From assembly GCA_944393485.1 (NCBI GenBank), contig CALYAJ010000010.1, positions 1 to 45,537 on the forward strand: DNA of 45,537 bases. Reading direction: 5' to 3'. The notes under the pieces are model-generated. The model searched no databases. It had not been told where the DNA came from and saw only the letters and a program-made list of their open reading frames with translations. Shown here in pieces: positions 1 through 8,271 of this stretch. The position numbers and the translations under genes are program-made. The DNA comes from an uncultured Clostridia bacterium (GTDB lineage: Bacteria > Bacillota > Clostridia > TANB77 > CAG-508). Each line of letters begins with the position of its first letter. The first letter of the stretch is position 1.

Positions 1-28
1 GTTTTTTATATACTAAAGTTTTTTACCC

Positions 29-107
29 ACCACTGGTAGAACCAGTGGTTTATTCAAGCTAAAGCGCCAACAAAAAAATATCGCTTTAATTCAAGCGATA
101 TTTTTTT
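29..107. terminator. Two hairpins, the second a bidirectional terminator
   Basis: Bases 29-37 and 41-49 form a perfect 9-bp stem with a 3-base loop. Bases 72-86 and 93-107 form a 15-bp stem flanked by runs of A and T, which fits a rho-independent terminator working in both directions, including for the deacetylase gene that ends at 158. The first hairpin resembles the subterminal hairpins of IS200/IS605 ends, but no transposase lies in the window and that reading is a guess. Confidence 0.6.
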
Positions 108-157
108 GTAATTTATATTAATACATATCTTTAACAGACCAATCTGTTATTAAATAA

Positions 158-1168
158 CTATCTAACCATAGTTTTAAACTGCGATAATGTTGTTGTTTTA
201 GAAATTCTAACTCTTGGTAAAGCATATTTATTAAACCCAACTTTCACTCTTCCAACTTCTGTAGTAAATGCTAATTTATATCCTGTTTCTTTTAATGCTT
301 CTATTGCAGTTTCATTGTATTGGCCAAATGGATAACAAAAAATAGTTGCTTTACCACCTAAAGTTTCTTTTGATCTATTCAAATCTTCTAGTATTTTCTC
401 ATAGTTCCATGAAAGCATAACACCATTACCATCAGTTCCCCCTTGATGCATATTATCTGAATGTGATTCATAATTAACATTTGCTAGTTTTTCTTGTGCT
501 CTATATCCATACCAAGATGTAATAACAAAAGATGTTCCATCAATATTATATTTTTGTAATACAGGAACTGCAAGTTCAAAAAATGATGCATCACCATCAT
601 CAAAAGTTAATACAATGCTTTTTTCTGGAAGTATAGTTTTTCCATCTATATATTTTTCAACCTCTTCCCAAGTAGGAAAATAAAAATTATTTTCAGAAAG
701 ATATTTAATTTGTTTTTCAAAATCAGAAATTTCTATCCAATTATTATCTTTTCCTCTTTCCTTATTTTCGTCATAAAAAAAGTGATACATGAGTACAGGT
801 AAGCCTTCTTCTCCTAATGGATTACATACTATAATTTTTTGCTTTTTTTCAGTTGTATTTCCTGCATTATCTGATACTCTATATATTAATTCATATGTTC
901 CAATATTGTTTGTGTCTACATTACCTTCTACCGAAATTTTTTCTGTAATATCACCATCTATATTATCTGTAGCAGTAGCAGAATCTTTTATATTATCTGT
1001 TCCAAGGGCTACTATTTTTTTATCATCTCCATTAATTATTAATTGTGGTGCCTCGGAATCAGCAATTTTATTAATTTGTTTATTACTATTATTGTTTTTA
1101 ATTAATATAATTCCTAAAATAATTATTATTACAGTAATTAAACAAATCACTAAATATCTTTTTTTCAT
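158..1168 (-). CDS. Membrane-anchored polysaccharide deacetylase with an Ig-like domain
   Basis: A predicted NodB-type carbohydrate esterase that would remove acetyl groups from a cell-wall or surface glycan outside the membrane. Residues 4-23 form an N-terminal membrane anchor, about 40-115 look like a DUF5011 bacterial Ig-like domain, and 125-336 are the NodB domain. TFDDGD (188-193) holds the catalytic and metal aspartates, H236 and H241 are candidate metal ligands, and CYPFGQYN (278-285) is the conserved RxxPxG-like strand. An ATG four codons upstream (1180) lies inside the ribosome site: GGGGGAT precedes the ATG at 1168, so I chose 1168. It lies downstream of the biosynthetic operon across a 104-base gap and may be separate. 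A related protein lies at 39821-40969. The substrate is not known. Confidence 0.85.
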   Translation of the reverse strand: MKKRYLVICLITVIIIILGIILIKNNNSNKQINKIADSEAPQLIINGDDKKIVALGTDNIKDSATATDNIDGDITEKISVEGNVDTNNIGTYELIYRVSDNAGNTTEKKQKIIVCNPLGEEGLPVLMYHFFYDENKERGKDNNWIEISDFEKQIKYLSENNFYFPTWEEVEKYIDGKTILPEKSIVLTFDDGDASFFELAVPVLQKYNIDGTSFVITSWYGYRAQEKLANVNYESHSDNMHQGGTDGNGVMLSWNYEKILEDLNRSKETLGGKATIFCYPFGQYNETAIEALKETGYKLAFTTEVGRVKVGFNKYALPRVRISKTTTLSQFKTMVR

Positions 1169-1272
1169 TTTATCCCCCATTATTTAATATCCAAAATTAA
1201 ATGTATAAATAGTTTCATTATTTATGAAAATTATATTTTCAACATATACATTAATTATTTTATTCAATTCTC

Positions 1273-2211
1273 CTATATCTGAAGAATAATAGCATTTGCA
1301 GTTAAACCTGCTGCTGTTCCTGTAAGAATTACTGTATTACCTTTTTTTATTTTTCCTTCATCCAATGCCTTACAAAAAGCAAAAGGCACAGAAACAGAAA
1401 CCATATTTCCATAATCATCTACAATATCAATATATTTTTCAAAAGGGACACCTAATTTTTTCATTATTAAAACTAAGGCTCTACTCGCTTGATGTGGTAC
1501 TACCATATCTATATCAGAAATAGTAAGTCCAGTTTCCTTAAACATATTTTTAAAAAATTTTGGTAATTTTCTTGCAGCCAATAATAACACTTCTTTCCCT
1601 TGCATATCAAATAAATAATCTGCTCTTTTTTCTTGTGAATATTCCATTCCTGGTAATAAATTTCCTCCACCTCTAATTTCTGTGGCATGTACTCCTTCTG
1701 ACCAAGTTTGTTGTGTACTATAAATTATTCCTTTTTTTGGATCATTTGATTTTTGAAAAATCATTGCACAAGCTCCATCTGCAAATAACTCGAAACTTTC
1801 TTTTTGATTTTCGTTTAAACCAACCGAAGCTTTTTCACTAGACACAATTAAAACTTTATTATATCTTCCTGCATCAATTAAATATGACATAATATCTAAT
1901 GCAGAAATAAAGCTAGTACAAGTGGTGTTTATATCTATAGCAGGTATATTTGTTCCTTTAGCTATTCTTTCATGAATTAATGATGCCGTACAAGGAATTA
2001 ATTGTGCACAAACTGCAGATGCAGAAACAATACAATCAATATCTTCAATATTAAGATTTGAATTCTTTAAAGCTTTTTTTATAGCTTCAACAGCCATATC
2101 TATTTGTGATGTGCTATCATCTTTTGCTATTCTATGCCTTTTTTGATTTCCAAATTTTACTATATTTTCTGGTATAAATGTTCCATATCCTACTATTTCT
2201 ATGTTTCTCAT
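1273..2211 (-). CDS. 3-oxoacyl-ACP synthase III (KAS III / FabH-like)
   Basis: A thiolase-fold condensing enzyme that would join an acyl thioester to a second acyl or malonyl unit. The catalytic triad of the family is visible: Cys98 in NTTCTSF, His240 in PHQASRA and Asn269 in YGNMVSV. Length 312 aa is normal for FabH-like enzymes. AAGGAG precedes the ATG, and the start lies 4 bases after the stop of the adenylate-forming gene, so it is the last gene of a translationally coupled operon. No ACP, FabD, FabG or FabF lies next to it, so this is more likely a specialised condensing enzyme than the housekeeping FabH. Close alternatives are OleA-like and other non-decarboxylative KAS III enzymes. Confidence 0.85.
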   Translation of the reverse strand: MRNIEIVGYGTFIPENIVKFGNQKRHRIAKDDSTSQIDMAVEAIKKALKNSNLNIEDIDCIVSASAVCAQLIPCTASLIHERIAKGTNIPAIDINTTCTSFISALDIMSYLIDAGRYNKVLIVSSEKASVGLNENQKESFELFADGACAMIFQKSNDPKKGIIYSTQQTWSEGVHATEIRGGGNLLPGMEYSQEKRADYLFDMQGKEVLLLAARKLPKFFKNMFKETGLTISDIDMVVPHQASRALVLIMKKLGVPFEKYIDIVDDYGNMVSVSVPFAFCKALDEGKIKKGNTVILTGTAAGLTANAIILQI

Positions 2212-2215
2212 TTTA

Positions 2216-3481
2216 TTACTCCTTTAACAAAGATTCCACCCTTTTTAATTTTCTTTTTTTATCATAAGAATACTCTTTAAAATTTATATTTGGCATAATA
2301 AAATTTAATTGTTCTGCCAATTTTTTTAATTCATTATATATTTTTTCTTTAATATTCTTATTCTCATCTATGTATATTGTTATTACTTCTTTTGTATTTT
2401 GAACACATCTATAATTACTAATATCTCCAGCGAATAGCATACATCTTCGTATAAAATCTGGATAGACTTTAACTATTTTCTCTTTAATCCCATTAAATAA
2501 AAAAACATCATCTTCTCTTCCTTCAATTTTCTCTATCGATGTAAAGCATGAACCACATTTACATTTATTATGACTCTCTACTAATATATCATTTAATCGA
2601 TATCTAATTATTGGCTGTGATTTTCGCGTAAAATCTGTTATTATCGGAATAAATCTTTTTTCATCTAAATATTCCTTTTCTATAAATATTATATCTTCAT
2701 TTAAATGTAATGTTCCATATTCACATGTTGTTGCTAAACATCCCTCTGTACATTGATATACTTGATGAATAACCTCTTTATTAAATATTTTTTTCAAGTA
2801 TTCTTCGTCACTATTTTCTAATACTTCGGCTATTGATATAATTTTATCTGGATTAACATTAATTTTATTTTTTGCTATTTCTATTAAAACTGATGGCTGA
2901 CCTACTAAGATATTAGGTTTGAATTCTTCTAATCTTCTTAAATTTTCTTGCATCGGTTTAAATATATCAAAAAATTCAAATCTTACTTGTTTTGAGTTTA
3001 AGCTTTCATATAAATTACTATCTGCTCTCATAAAAAAAGCAATTTTACTACCTTTATATAAATCATTTCCTAAATATTTTGCTAAAATATAACCTGCCCA
3101 TTTATCCTTTTCTTTGTCAGAAACTAAAAATATTCCTCTGGTATCAGAAGTTCCAGAACTTAATCCTACAGTTATTCCATTTAACTTACTTTTAAATTCT
3201 CTATTTTTTTCAGAATTAATAGCAAATTTTAAAGCTTCTTCTTTATTTATTCCAATTGTATTTAAGTTGTCAAAATTATCCATCATGATTTTTTTGTCCA
3301 TTATTGGAAAGTCTTTTAGATTATCACTATCATAATCATTATAAAATTTGGATTTCTTTTTTATAAATTCAATTTGATTTCTTATTTTTTTATTCTGATA
3401 TTTTATTAATTTTTCTCTATCCTTGAATTTTTGATGTTTGTACTTTAAATAATACAAATATATTTTTAATTTATTACTCAT
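2216..3481 (-). CDS. F390-synthetase/PaaK-like adenylate-forming enzyme
   Basis: A likely ATP-dependent carboxylate-activating enzyme related to phenylacetate-CoA ligase and coenzyme F390 synthetase. SSGTS (108-112 from the chosen start) is the phosphate-binding loop, and a CTEGC...TTCEYG stretch with an HLNED segment follows, as in the CapK/PaaK group. A later CKCGSC cluster may bind zinc. I chose the ATG at 3481 because GAGGAG sits just upstream; an ORF could begin at 3505 but without a ribosome site. The start overlaps the stop of the MBL gene by 8 bases, so translation is coupled. It may activate a fatty or 3-hydroxy acid made by the neighbouring KAS III and SDR; the substrate is inference. 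Confidence 0.75.
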   Translation of the reverse strand: MSNKLKIYLYYLKYKHQKFKDREKLIKYQNKKIRNQIEFIKKKSKFYNDYDSDNLKDFPIMDKKIMMDNFDNLNTIGINKEEALKFAINSEKNREFKSKLNGITVGLSSGTSDTRGIFLVSDKEKDKWAGYILAKYLGNDLYKGSKIAFFMRADSNLYESLNSKQVRFEFFDIFKPMQENLRRLEEFKPNILVGQPSVLIEIAKNKINVNPDKIISIAEVLENSDEEYLKKIFNKEVIHQVYQCTEGCLATTCEYGTLHLNEDIIFIEKEYLDEKRFIPIITDFTRKSQPIIRYRLNDILVESHNKCKCGSCFTSIEKIEGREDDVFLFNGIKEKIVKVYPDFIRRCMLFAGDISNYRCVQNTKEVITIYIDENKNIKEKIYNELKKLAEQLNFIMPNINFKEYSYDKKRKLKRVESLLKE

Positions 3482-4271
3482 ATATTTTCTCCTCTTGTTG
3501 TTCATGAGAATATATAATTTTTATTTCTTTATGCTCTTGTTTTAATTTTTCAATTTTATTTATTGTTTGATTATATTCTATAAAATTGTTTTGTATAAAT
3601 TTTGGTATTATTTTCATATTAGTTATTTTTTTATTAAAAGAACTCCCCCAACTGCTGTCAGCTGAAAAGAATAATTTATATTCTGGTAAATATATTCCTA
3701 TTTGACCATTACTGTGTCCACTTAATTTTATTCCCAATATACTTTTATCTTCTAATATATCATAAACATCTTCAAAATATTGGCTTAATAAATTATCTGT
3801 TATTTTATCTTGCAAAATTTTAACTTTAGGAAAGTCTTTTGGTATCATATTTTTAAAAACTAAATTTTTAAGTTTAGGATGCATAATATCACAAAACACT
3901 TCTTTGCTAGTTATTAATTCATAATCTTTAAAATATTTTAAAGCTCCTATATGATCTGGATGAGCATGTGAAATAATTATTTTATTTATTTTTTTATCTT
4001 TTATCTTATTCAAAATAAAATCTTCATCTTTAAAATATGTTTTATTGCATAAATTATATATTTTTGAAATTATTCCATTTTTATAAATCAACTTAGAATA
4101 TCCAGTATCAAATAATATATTTCCAAATTCATTATGCTCTAGTAATACACATAAAGCTGGGAATTTAATTATTTCTTTTTTCTGATCTTTAAAAATAAGT
4201 TTCATATTATTTACACAATAACCACATTCATATAAGCTAATTTTTTTTATTTTCTTTCCACCATTTTCCAT
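3474..4271 (-). CDS. Metallo-beta-lactamase-fold hydrolase
   Basis: A predicted metal-dependent hydrolase. The metal-binding motif HAHPDH is at residues 102-107, a later GHSNGQ supplies another histidine, and SADSSW the bridging aspartate. FDTG near residue 54-57 is typical of the fold. Length 265 aa fits a single-domain MBL hydrolase, such as a lactonase or thioesterase-like enzyme. Its start lies inside the end of the SDR gene (35-base overlap) and its end overlaps the adenylate-forming gene. In this operon it could release a thioester or open a lactone, which is inference from context only. Confidence 0.8.
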   Translation of the reverse strand: MENGGKKIKKISLYECGYCVNNMKLIFKDQKKEIIKFPALCVLLEHNEFGNILFDTGYSKLIYKNGIISKIYNLCNKTYFKDEDFILNKIKDKKINKIIISHAHPDHIGALKYFKDYELITSKEVFCDIMHPKLKNLVFKNMIPKDFPKVKILQDKITDNLLSQYFEDVYDILEDKSILGIKLSGHSNGQIGIYLPEYKLFFSADSSWGSSFNKKITNMKIIPKFIQNNFIEYNQTINKIEKLKQEHKEIKIIYSHEQQEEKIYE

Positions 4272-5238
4272 AAGCCTCTATTCCTTTTTCTAAAGATATT
4301 TTTGGTTTATAGGCTAATTTTTCTCTTGCCTTATTAATATTTAATGTTTGTGAAAAGCCTAAAGTACAAACAGTATATCTTGTTAATGTTGGTTCTTTTT
4401 CTATTTTTAGAGTCTTGAATAATTTTTCTATAACGCAAGCCACTCCATATAAAAGTCCAAAAGGTAGTTTTAAATACTTAGGTTTTTCATCTATCGCTTT
4501 TAAAAACTTTTCTAATATTTCTTTAAACTCTTTCTGTTCTCCATTTGTTATATTAAACACTTCTCTATTAATGTTCTCAGCATTTAAAGCTAAAATACAA
4601 GCATAAGCTACATTTTCTACACATGTTATATCTACTAAATTTTTACCATCATTAAAAATGGGAATCCCGATTTTTGAATTAGCATTTAATAATCTTGGAA
4701 TAAGACTAGGATCTCCTATTCCAATAAGACCTCTTGGTCTTAAAATTACTGTGTACAGACCTTTATTTATATATTCTTGTAATAATTTTTCAGACATTAT
4801 TTTGGTTTTAATATAATAGTTTAATTCGTTTTTATCATCTACTTCATCTTCTTTAATATTTAATCTATCTTTCTTTTCAGCATACACACTTGGAGAAGAT
4901 ATATATATTAATCTTTTTATATTATATTTTAAGCACATTTTAGCAATGTTCTCTGTTCCTAATACATTAGAATCATAAAAATCTTCCCATTTTCCCCATG
5001 CACTTGATAATGCTCCTGCATGTATTACTTTATCTATTTTATGATTTGTAAATAATTTTTCAAGTTCTTCTATTTTTGAAAAATCAACTCTATAAAAAGA
5101 TGTCTTGTCACTATTTAATTTATTTCCAATTTTTTCTCTTCTACCTATTGCTATAATTTTTACATCTTCATTTTCCAATTCTTTTATTACATATTTACCT
5201 AAGAATCCAGTTGCACCAGTTAGTAAAATTGTTTCCAT
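4237..5238 (-). CDS. NAD(P)-dependent epimerase/dehydrogenase, extended SDR (3-beta-HSD-like)
   Basis: A Rossmann-fold oxidoreductase. The nucleotide-binding glycine motif TGATGFLG is at residues 7-14, catalytic SSPS at 114-117 and YxxxK at 142-146. The 333-aa length matches extended SDRs such as sterol dehydrogenases and OleD. The ATG overlaps the stop of the glycosyltransferase (TAATG), so the two genes are coupled. In the operon it most likely reduces a ketone made by the KAS III or epimerises a sugar; the first is closer to the 3-beta-HSD-like sequence, the second fits the adjacent glycosyltransferase. I cannot decide from sequence alone. Confidence 0.8.
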   Translation of the reverse strand: METILLTGATGFLGKYVIKELENEDVKIIAIGRREKIGNKLNSDKTSFYRVDFSKIEELEKLFTNHKIDKVIHAGALSSAWGKWEDFYDSNVLGTENIAKMCLKYNIKRLIYISSPSVYAEKKDRLNIKEDEVDDKNELNYYIKTKIMSEKLLQEYINKGLYTVILRPRGLIGIGDPSLIPRLLNANSKIGIPIFNDGKNLVDITCVENVAYACILALNAENINREVFNITNGEQKEFKEILEKFLKAIDEKPKYLKLPFGLLYGVACVIEKLFKTLKIEKEPTLTRYTVCTLGFSQTLNINKAREKLAYKPKISLEKGIEAYGKWWKENKKN

Positions 5239-6377
5239 TATAATCCCTCTTTTATATATTTATCAATAATTTCATATGCTAATTTAGTCCCATCATATGA
5301 TTTAAATATTAAAGAATATTTTTCTAAGTTTCTATTCCATTTTTCTATTTCTTTTAGTTGTTTCTTTAAATTGGTAAATTTTTTTGAATATCCTCCAATT
5401 TTTTTATGCTTACAAATTAATGCTGTAAGTCTTTGTTCTTCTTGCATTGGAATACATATTTGTTTTTTATTTAAATATATAGATTCATAGACTGAATTTA
5501 GTCCCCCATGATTTATAAATACATCTACATCTTTTAAAAATGATAATTGTTCTACAAATTTATATGTATCAAAATTTTCAATCTTCTTATCAATTAATAC
5601 TGCTGTTTTTGAATCTTGTAATTCCTTTATATTTATAATTTCATTTAATAAATTTTCATCCATTTTATATATACTTCCTAATGCAATAAAATAATTATAT
5701 TTTTTATATTTTTGTTTATTTTTTAATAATCTTTCTTTAATTGTGGTTCCAACAAAATAAAAATTTTTGTTAAATGTTCTATAAAATGGTTGAAATTCTT
5801 TTGGTGTTAATACAATTGTTTTATCTCCAGAATTTACAAATAAATCAATTGGTTTTAATTTTAGAAGTCCATATTGTTTTCTAAAAGCTTTTTCCAATTT
5901 TATATTTTTTATTAATTCTTTTATATTTTTGCAAAACGTTTTTAAGCTTTTCCAAAACATATTAGAAAATATAAATACAAAAATATTATATGCTAACGTA
6001 GTTTCTATACAAATTGATTTTAATTTTTTCTTATATGAAATATTTTTAGCAAAGGAGCACATTGAATCGTACAAGACTAAATCATATTTAGTATAATCAA
6101 TTTTATCAACATAGTATTTATATGCTTGTTGATTTAAACTAATTAATGCTTTAAGTAATTCCACAAAATTTGAAGTATATCTACTTATTTCATTTACATT
6201 AAAATTTATTTTATATTCAATAAAATCCGCACCAGTTTCTTCTATAATTTCTTTATATTCTTTACTTGAATAGCAAATTACTTCATAATTTTCATTTATT
6301 AGTTTTTCTATTATTGGAATTGTAGAATTTATATGTCCAAAAGCTGGTGTAGAAAAAAATAATATTTTCTTTTTCAT
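5238..6377 (-). CDS. GT1-family (UGT/MGT-like) glycosyltransferase
   Basis: A GT-B glycosyltransferase resembling macrolide and UDP-sugar transferases. The N-terminus (FFSTPAFGHINSTIPI, residues 7-22) is the acceptor-domain signature with the catalytic histidine at 15. HGGLNSVYE (290-298) followed by PMQEEQ (312-317) is the donor-nucleotide site. It is the first gene of the operon and probably attaches a sugar to the product made by the four downstream genes. The start has only a poor ribosome site (AGTAGG-like), unlike its neighbours, which may mean it is weakly or conditionally translated. A minus-strand promoter lies about 150 bases upstream. Confidence 0.8.
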   Translation of the reverse strand: MKKKILFFSTPAFGHINSTIPIIEKLINENYEVICYSSKEYKEIIEETGADFIEYKINFNVNEISRYTSNFVELLKALISLNQQAYKYYVDKIDYTKYDLVLYDSMCSFAKNISYKKKLKSICIETTLAYNIFVFIFSNMFWKSLKTFCKNIKELIKNIKLEKAFRKQYGLLKLKPIDLFVNSGDKTIVLTPKEFQPFYRTFNKNFYFVGTTIKERLLKNKQKYKKYNYFIALGSIYKMDENLLNEIINIKELQDSKTAVLIDKKIENFDTYKFVEQLSFLKDVDVFINHGGLNSVYESIYLNKKQICIPMQEEQRLTALICKHKKIGGYSKKFTNLKKQLKEIEKWNRNLEKYSLIFKSYDGTKLAYEIIDKYIKEGL

Positions 6378-6461
6378 AACTTAACCTACTATTAGTTCTA
6401 TTTATTGGCCAATTATCTAATATAAATTGAATATTTTATTTTTTACATAATCCTCTATTTT

Positions 6462-6497
6462 TTAATTTGATAAGATATTGGTTTCTATTTCATTCAT
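6462..6497 (-). CDS. Possible 11-codon leader ORF
   Basis: ATG at 6497 preceded by GAGGAA at good spacing opens an 11-residue reading frame (MNEIETNILSN). It sits between the candidate promoter at 6520-6548 and the glycosyltransferase, so it would be in the leader of the biosynthetic operon. A second ATG follows four bases later in another frame. It is too short to support by coding statistics; it may be a leader peptide or chance. Confidence 0.2.
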   Translation of the reverse strand: MNEIETNILSN

Positions 6498-6519
6498 TTT
6501 GATTCCTCAAGTTTTATCA

Positions 6520-6548
6520 ATTATATCAAAATAATTTTATTTATACAA
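6520..6548 (-). promoter_or_regulatory. Candidate promoter for the biosynthetic operon
   Basis: Read on the minus strand, TTGTAT (6548-6543) is followed after 17 bases by TATAAT (6525-6520), giving a predicted start near 6513 and a leader of about 135 bases before the glycosyltransferase. Confidence 0.5.
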
Positions 6549-6619
6549 TTAAAACCACAGAATTGTAAGAATGCATATTAATCTAAAATCATTTTTAAAT
6601 TAGAATACTCTTTCACTTT

Positions 6620-6685
6620 TTATTTCGTTTTTGTGTTGTTCAATATATTTTTTATTATTGATAAATGTATTATATATCCTGTCAT
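6620..6685 (-). CDS. Small ORF, 21 aa, with a perfect ribosome site
   Basis: ATG at 6685 is preceded by AAAGGAGG (ideal spacing) and opens a 21-residue frame, MTGYIIHLSIIKNILNNTKTK. A TATAAT-like -10 lies further upstream, and a Spo0A-like TGTCGAA lies near 6766-6760. The ribosome site is better than that of many long genes here, which is the main support. Function unknown; it could be a small membrane-associated or signalling peptide, or a decayed gene start. Confidence 0.35.
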   Translation of the reverse strand: MTGYIIHLSIIKNILNNTKTK

Positions 6686-6759
6686 GTTTTCCTCCTTTAT
6701 TTTGTTATGTCAAAATATGTCGTATTTTGTCATTAAATTATTATATTTATATTACACTT

Positions 6760-6766
6760 TTCGACA
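6760..6766 (-). promoter_or_regulatory. Possible Spo0A box
   Basis: The minus strand reads TGTCGAA, the core of the known 0A box. It lies between the small minus-strand ORF at 6620-6685 and the plus-strand gene at 6856, where it could affect either. A 7-base match in AT-rich DNA is weak evidence. Confidence 0.2.
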
Positions 6767-6855
6767 GTATTCGCATCATTTTATTTATATACTTAGGAAA
6801 ATTTATTTAATTTATTACTACAATATATAAATCAAAATACCAAAGGAGATTTAAG

Positions 6856-7044
6856 ATGTCTATTAGATATTTATATGAACTAACAAATTCATCAACAAGT
6901 GATACAATTAGTGCTAGACTTGAAAAAAGTGATATTGCTTTTTTAAAAAAGCATAAAATTCCATTTTCCTCACAAACGGATGGAACTGGAAATTTATTTT
7001 CTGTAAACAGCAAAAAGCTAAGAGATAAATTTTGTAACCGTTAA
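6856..7044 (+). CDS. Small conserved-looking protein, 62 aa, unknown function
   Basis: One of the few plus-strand genes. AAAGGAGA lies 6-7 bases before the ATG, a strong site, and a hairpin terminator follows at 7111-7155. The protein is soluble and basic, with no membrane segment or signal peptide. The middle (LEKSDIAFLKKHKIPF) looks like a helix followed by a short strand, and the rest is Ser/Thr-rich. I do not recognise a family. The ribosome site and terminator make a real gene more likely than not; it is divergent from the biosynthetic operon and could share its control region. Confidence 0.6.
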   Translation: MSIRYLYELTNSSTSDTISARLEKSDIAFLKKHKIPFSSQTDGTGNLFSVNSKKLRDKFCNR

Positions 7045-7110
7045 TTAACATATATATTGTAGTAATTAATTATTAAATTCACCTTTGAAGAATAATTTTC
7101 TAAGGGAACT

Positions 7111-7155
7111 AAAAAACTGTAGCGTATACTTACTAAGTATAAACTACAGTTTTTT
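7111..7155. terminator. Bidirectional terminator
   Basis: A 12-bp stem (7111-7122 with 7144-7155), with a second 7-bp stem inside it (7125-7131 with 7135-7141), flanked by A and T runs. It separates the plus-strand 62-aa gene from the converging LPxTG operon and can serve both. Confidence 0.8.
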
Positions 7156-7174
7156 TAGTTAACTAATATAAATA

Positions 7175-8002
7175 TTACTCAAACTTTTTATATTTTATAT
7201 ATCCAAATATTGCAGTTGCTAAGATTAGCCCAATAGCTCCAACTATTATATAATTCCATCCTGTATAAGGTAATTTTCCTGGTGCTACAGTATCATCTTT
7301 TGAAGAATTATTGTTGTTGCTATTATTTTGGTTATTATTTGGATTTTGATTGTTTCCCTGATTTTGGTTATCTCCTTGATTTTGATCATCACTTGGATTT
7401 TGATTGTCTCCTTGGTTTTGATTATCATTTGGATTTTGGTTGTCTCCTTGGTTTTGATTATCATTTGGATTTTGGTCATCATCCGGATTTTGATTGTTTC
7501 CCTGATTTTGGTCATCATCTGGATTTTGATTGTCTCCTGGTAGTGAGCCAATTGTATAATTAACAGGTATATTTCCATAATTTTCTGAATAACCATTATC
7601 ACCTGTTACCATAATATTTTGAAGATTAAATGTTCCTGTCCTATTAGATGATGTAGTTCTTAACATAATAGTAATTGTTCCAATCTCGGTATTTGCAGTT
7701 GACGTATTAGTAGAAAAAACAATTTCATTTAATGAGCTATCTACATGCCAATTATTTATACTTTGAGTAGTAACTGCTATAATATCTTCTGCCTTATAAT
7801 TTAATTGTATATTTATTGTTAGATTAGAACCTTCAGAAACTCCTTCAAAGTTTCCAGTATAAACTTTTACAGACACTTGATCTGTTTCCGTTTGGCTTGT
7901 TTCGAATCTTAAATTAATACTGTTATCAGCTGCATGTACATTTACTGATAAAAATGATAAACTTAATAAAATAATTACTAATATAGATATAATTCTTTTC
8001 AT
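7175..8002 (-). CDS. LPxTG cell-wall-anchored surface protein with Asn/Gln/Asp-rich stalk
   Basis: A secreted protein covalently attached to peptidoglycan by sortase. An N-terminal signal peptide (residues 1-24, cleaved after VHA) is followed by a beta-rich domain of about 120 residues that resembles a cohesin-type module, then a low-complexity stalk of five-residue xxQNx units (about 155-235), then LPYTG at 244-248, a hydrophobic helix and a basic tail (KYKKFE). AAGGAG precedes the ATG. It is the last gene of the operon that starts at 10988 and is probably its surface output or receptor. The stalk length is encoded by near-identical DNA repeats and is likely to vary between strains. Confidence 0.85.
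   Translation of the reverse strand: MKRIISILVIILLSLSFLSVNVHAADNSINLRFETSQTETDQVSVKVYTGNFEGVSEGSNLTINIQLNYKAEDIIAVTTQSINNWHVDSSLNEIVFSTNTSTANTEIGTITIMLRTTSSNRTGTFNLQNIMVTGDNGYSENYGNIPVNYTIGSLPGDNQNPDDDQNQGNNQNPDDDQNPNDNQNQGDNQNPNDNQNQGDNQNPSDDQNQGDNQNQGNNQNPNNNQNNSNNNNSSKDDTVAPGKLPYTGWNYIIVGAIGLILATAIFGYIKYKKFE
7322..7545. repeat. Tandem 15-base coding repeats in the LPxTG gene
   Basis: Successive degenerate 15-base units encode five-residue blocks such as DNQNP, DNQNQ and DDQNP. Several larger blocks (for example the GDNQNPNDNQNQ stretch) are almost identical at DNA level. This allows slippage and length variation of the surface stalk. Confidence 0.8.
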
Positions 8003-8027
8003 TTTACTTACTCCTTACATTTAAATT

Positions 8028-8270
8028 TTACGAATTGTCAACCATTCTAGATAAAACATCCTTAACCTCATTTGAGTCTTTAAGTAATTCAAATCTTGAT
8101 TTTGGATAATCATATTTCATCATAAGTATCTCTGTATATCCATCAGTCATTTTTCCAGAAATATTTAATAATAAAAAATATTCTTCATTTTTCATAAGTA
8201 CATTATCGCAAATTAAATACTCACTATTATCATTTAATCTTATAACTTTCCCTCTTTTATAATCTTTCAT
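8028..8270 (-). CDS. Small soluble protein, 80 aa, unknown function
   Basis: A short, mostly beta-strand protein beginning MKDYKRGKVIRLNDNSEYL, with no signal peptide or membrane helix. The early part looks like a small barrel of the SH3 or DUF4176 type (a strand, the NDNSEYLI turn, then hydrophobic strands), but I cannot assign it firmly. I chose ATG 8270 because AGGAGAG lies just upstream; a GTG at 8285 overlaps the previous gene. The gap to the preceding stop is one base (TAATATG), so it is coupled to the frameshifted gene above it and belongs to the same operon as the LPxTG protein. Confidence 0.7.
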   Translation of the reverse strand: MKDYKRGKVIRLNDNSEYLICDNVLMKNEEYFLLLNISGKMTDGYTEILMMKYDYPKSRFELLKDSNEVKDVLSRMVDNS

Positions 8271-8271
8271 A

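Noticed and set aside
29..49. End of an IS200/IS605 element
   Set aside because: The hairpin is suggestive but no transposase, second end or target motif is visible in the window.
7282..7602. Several long frames on both strands across the LPxTG stalk
   Set aside because: They arise from the 15-base repeats, have no ribosome sites and encode low-complexity sequence; the sortase-protein frame with signal peptide and LPYTG is the real one.
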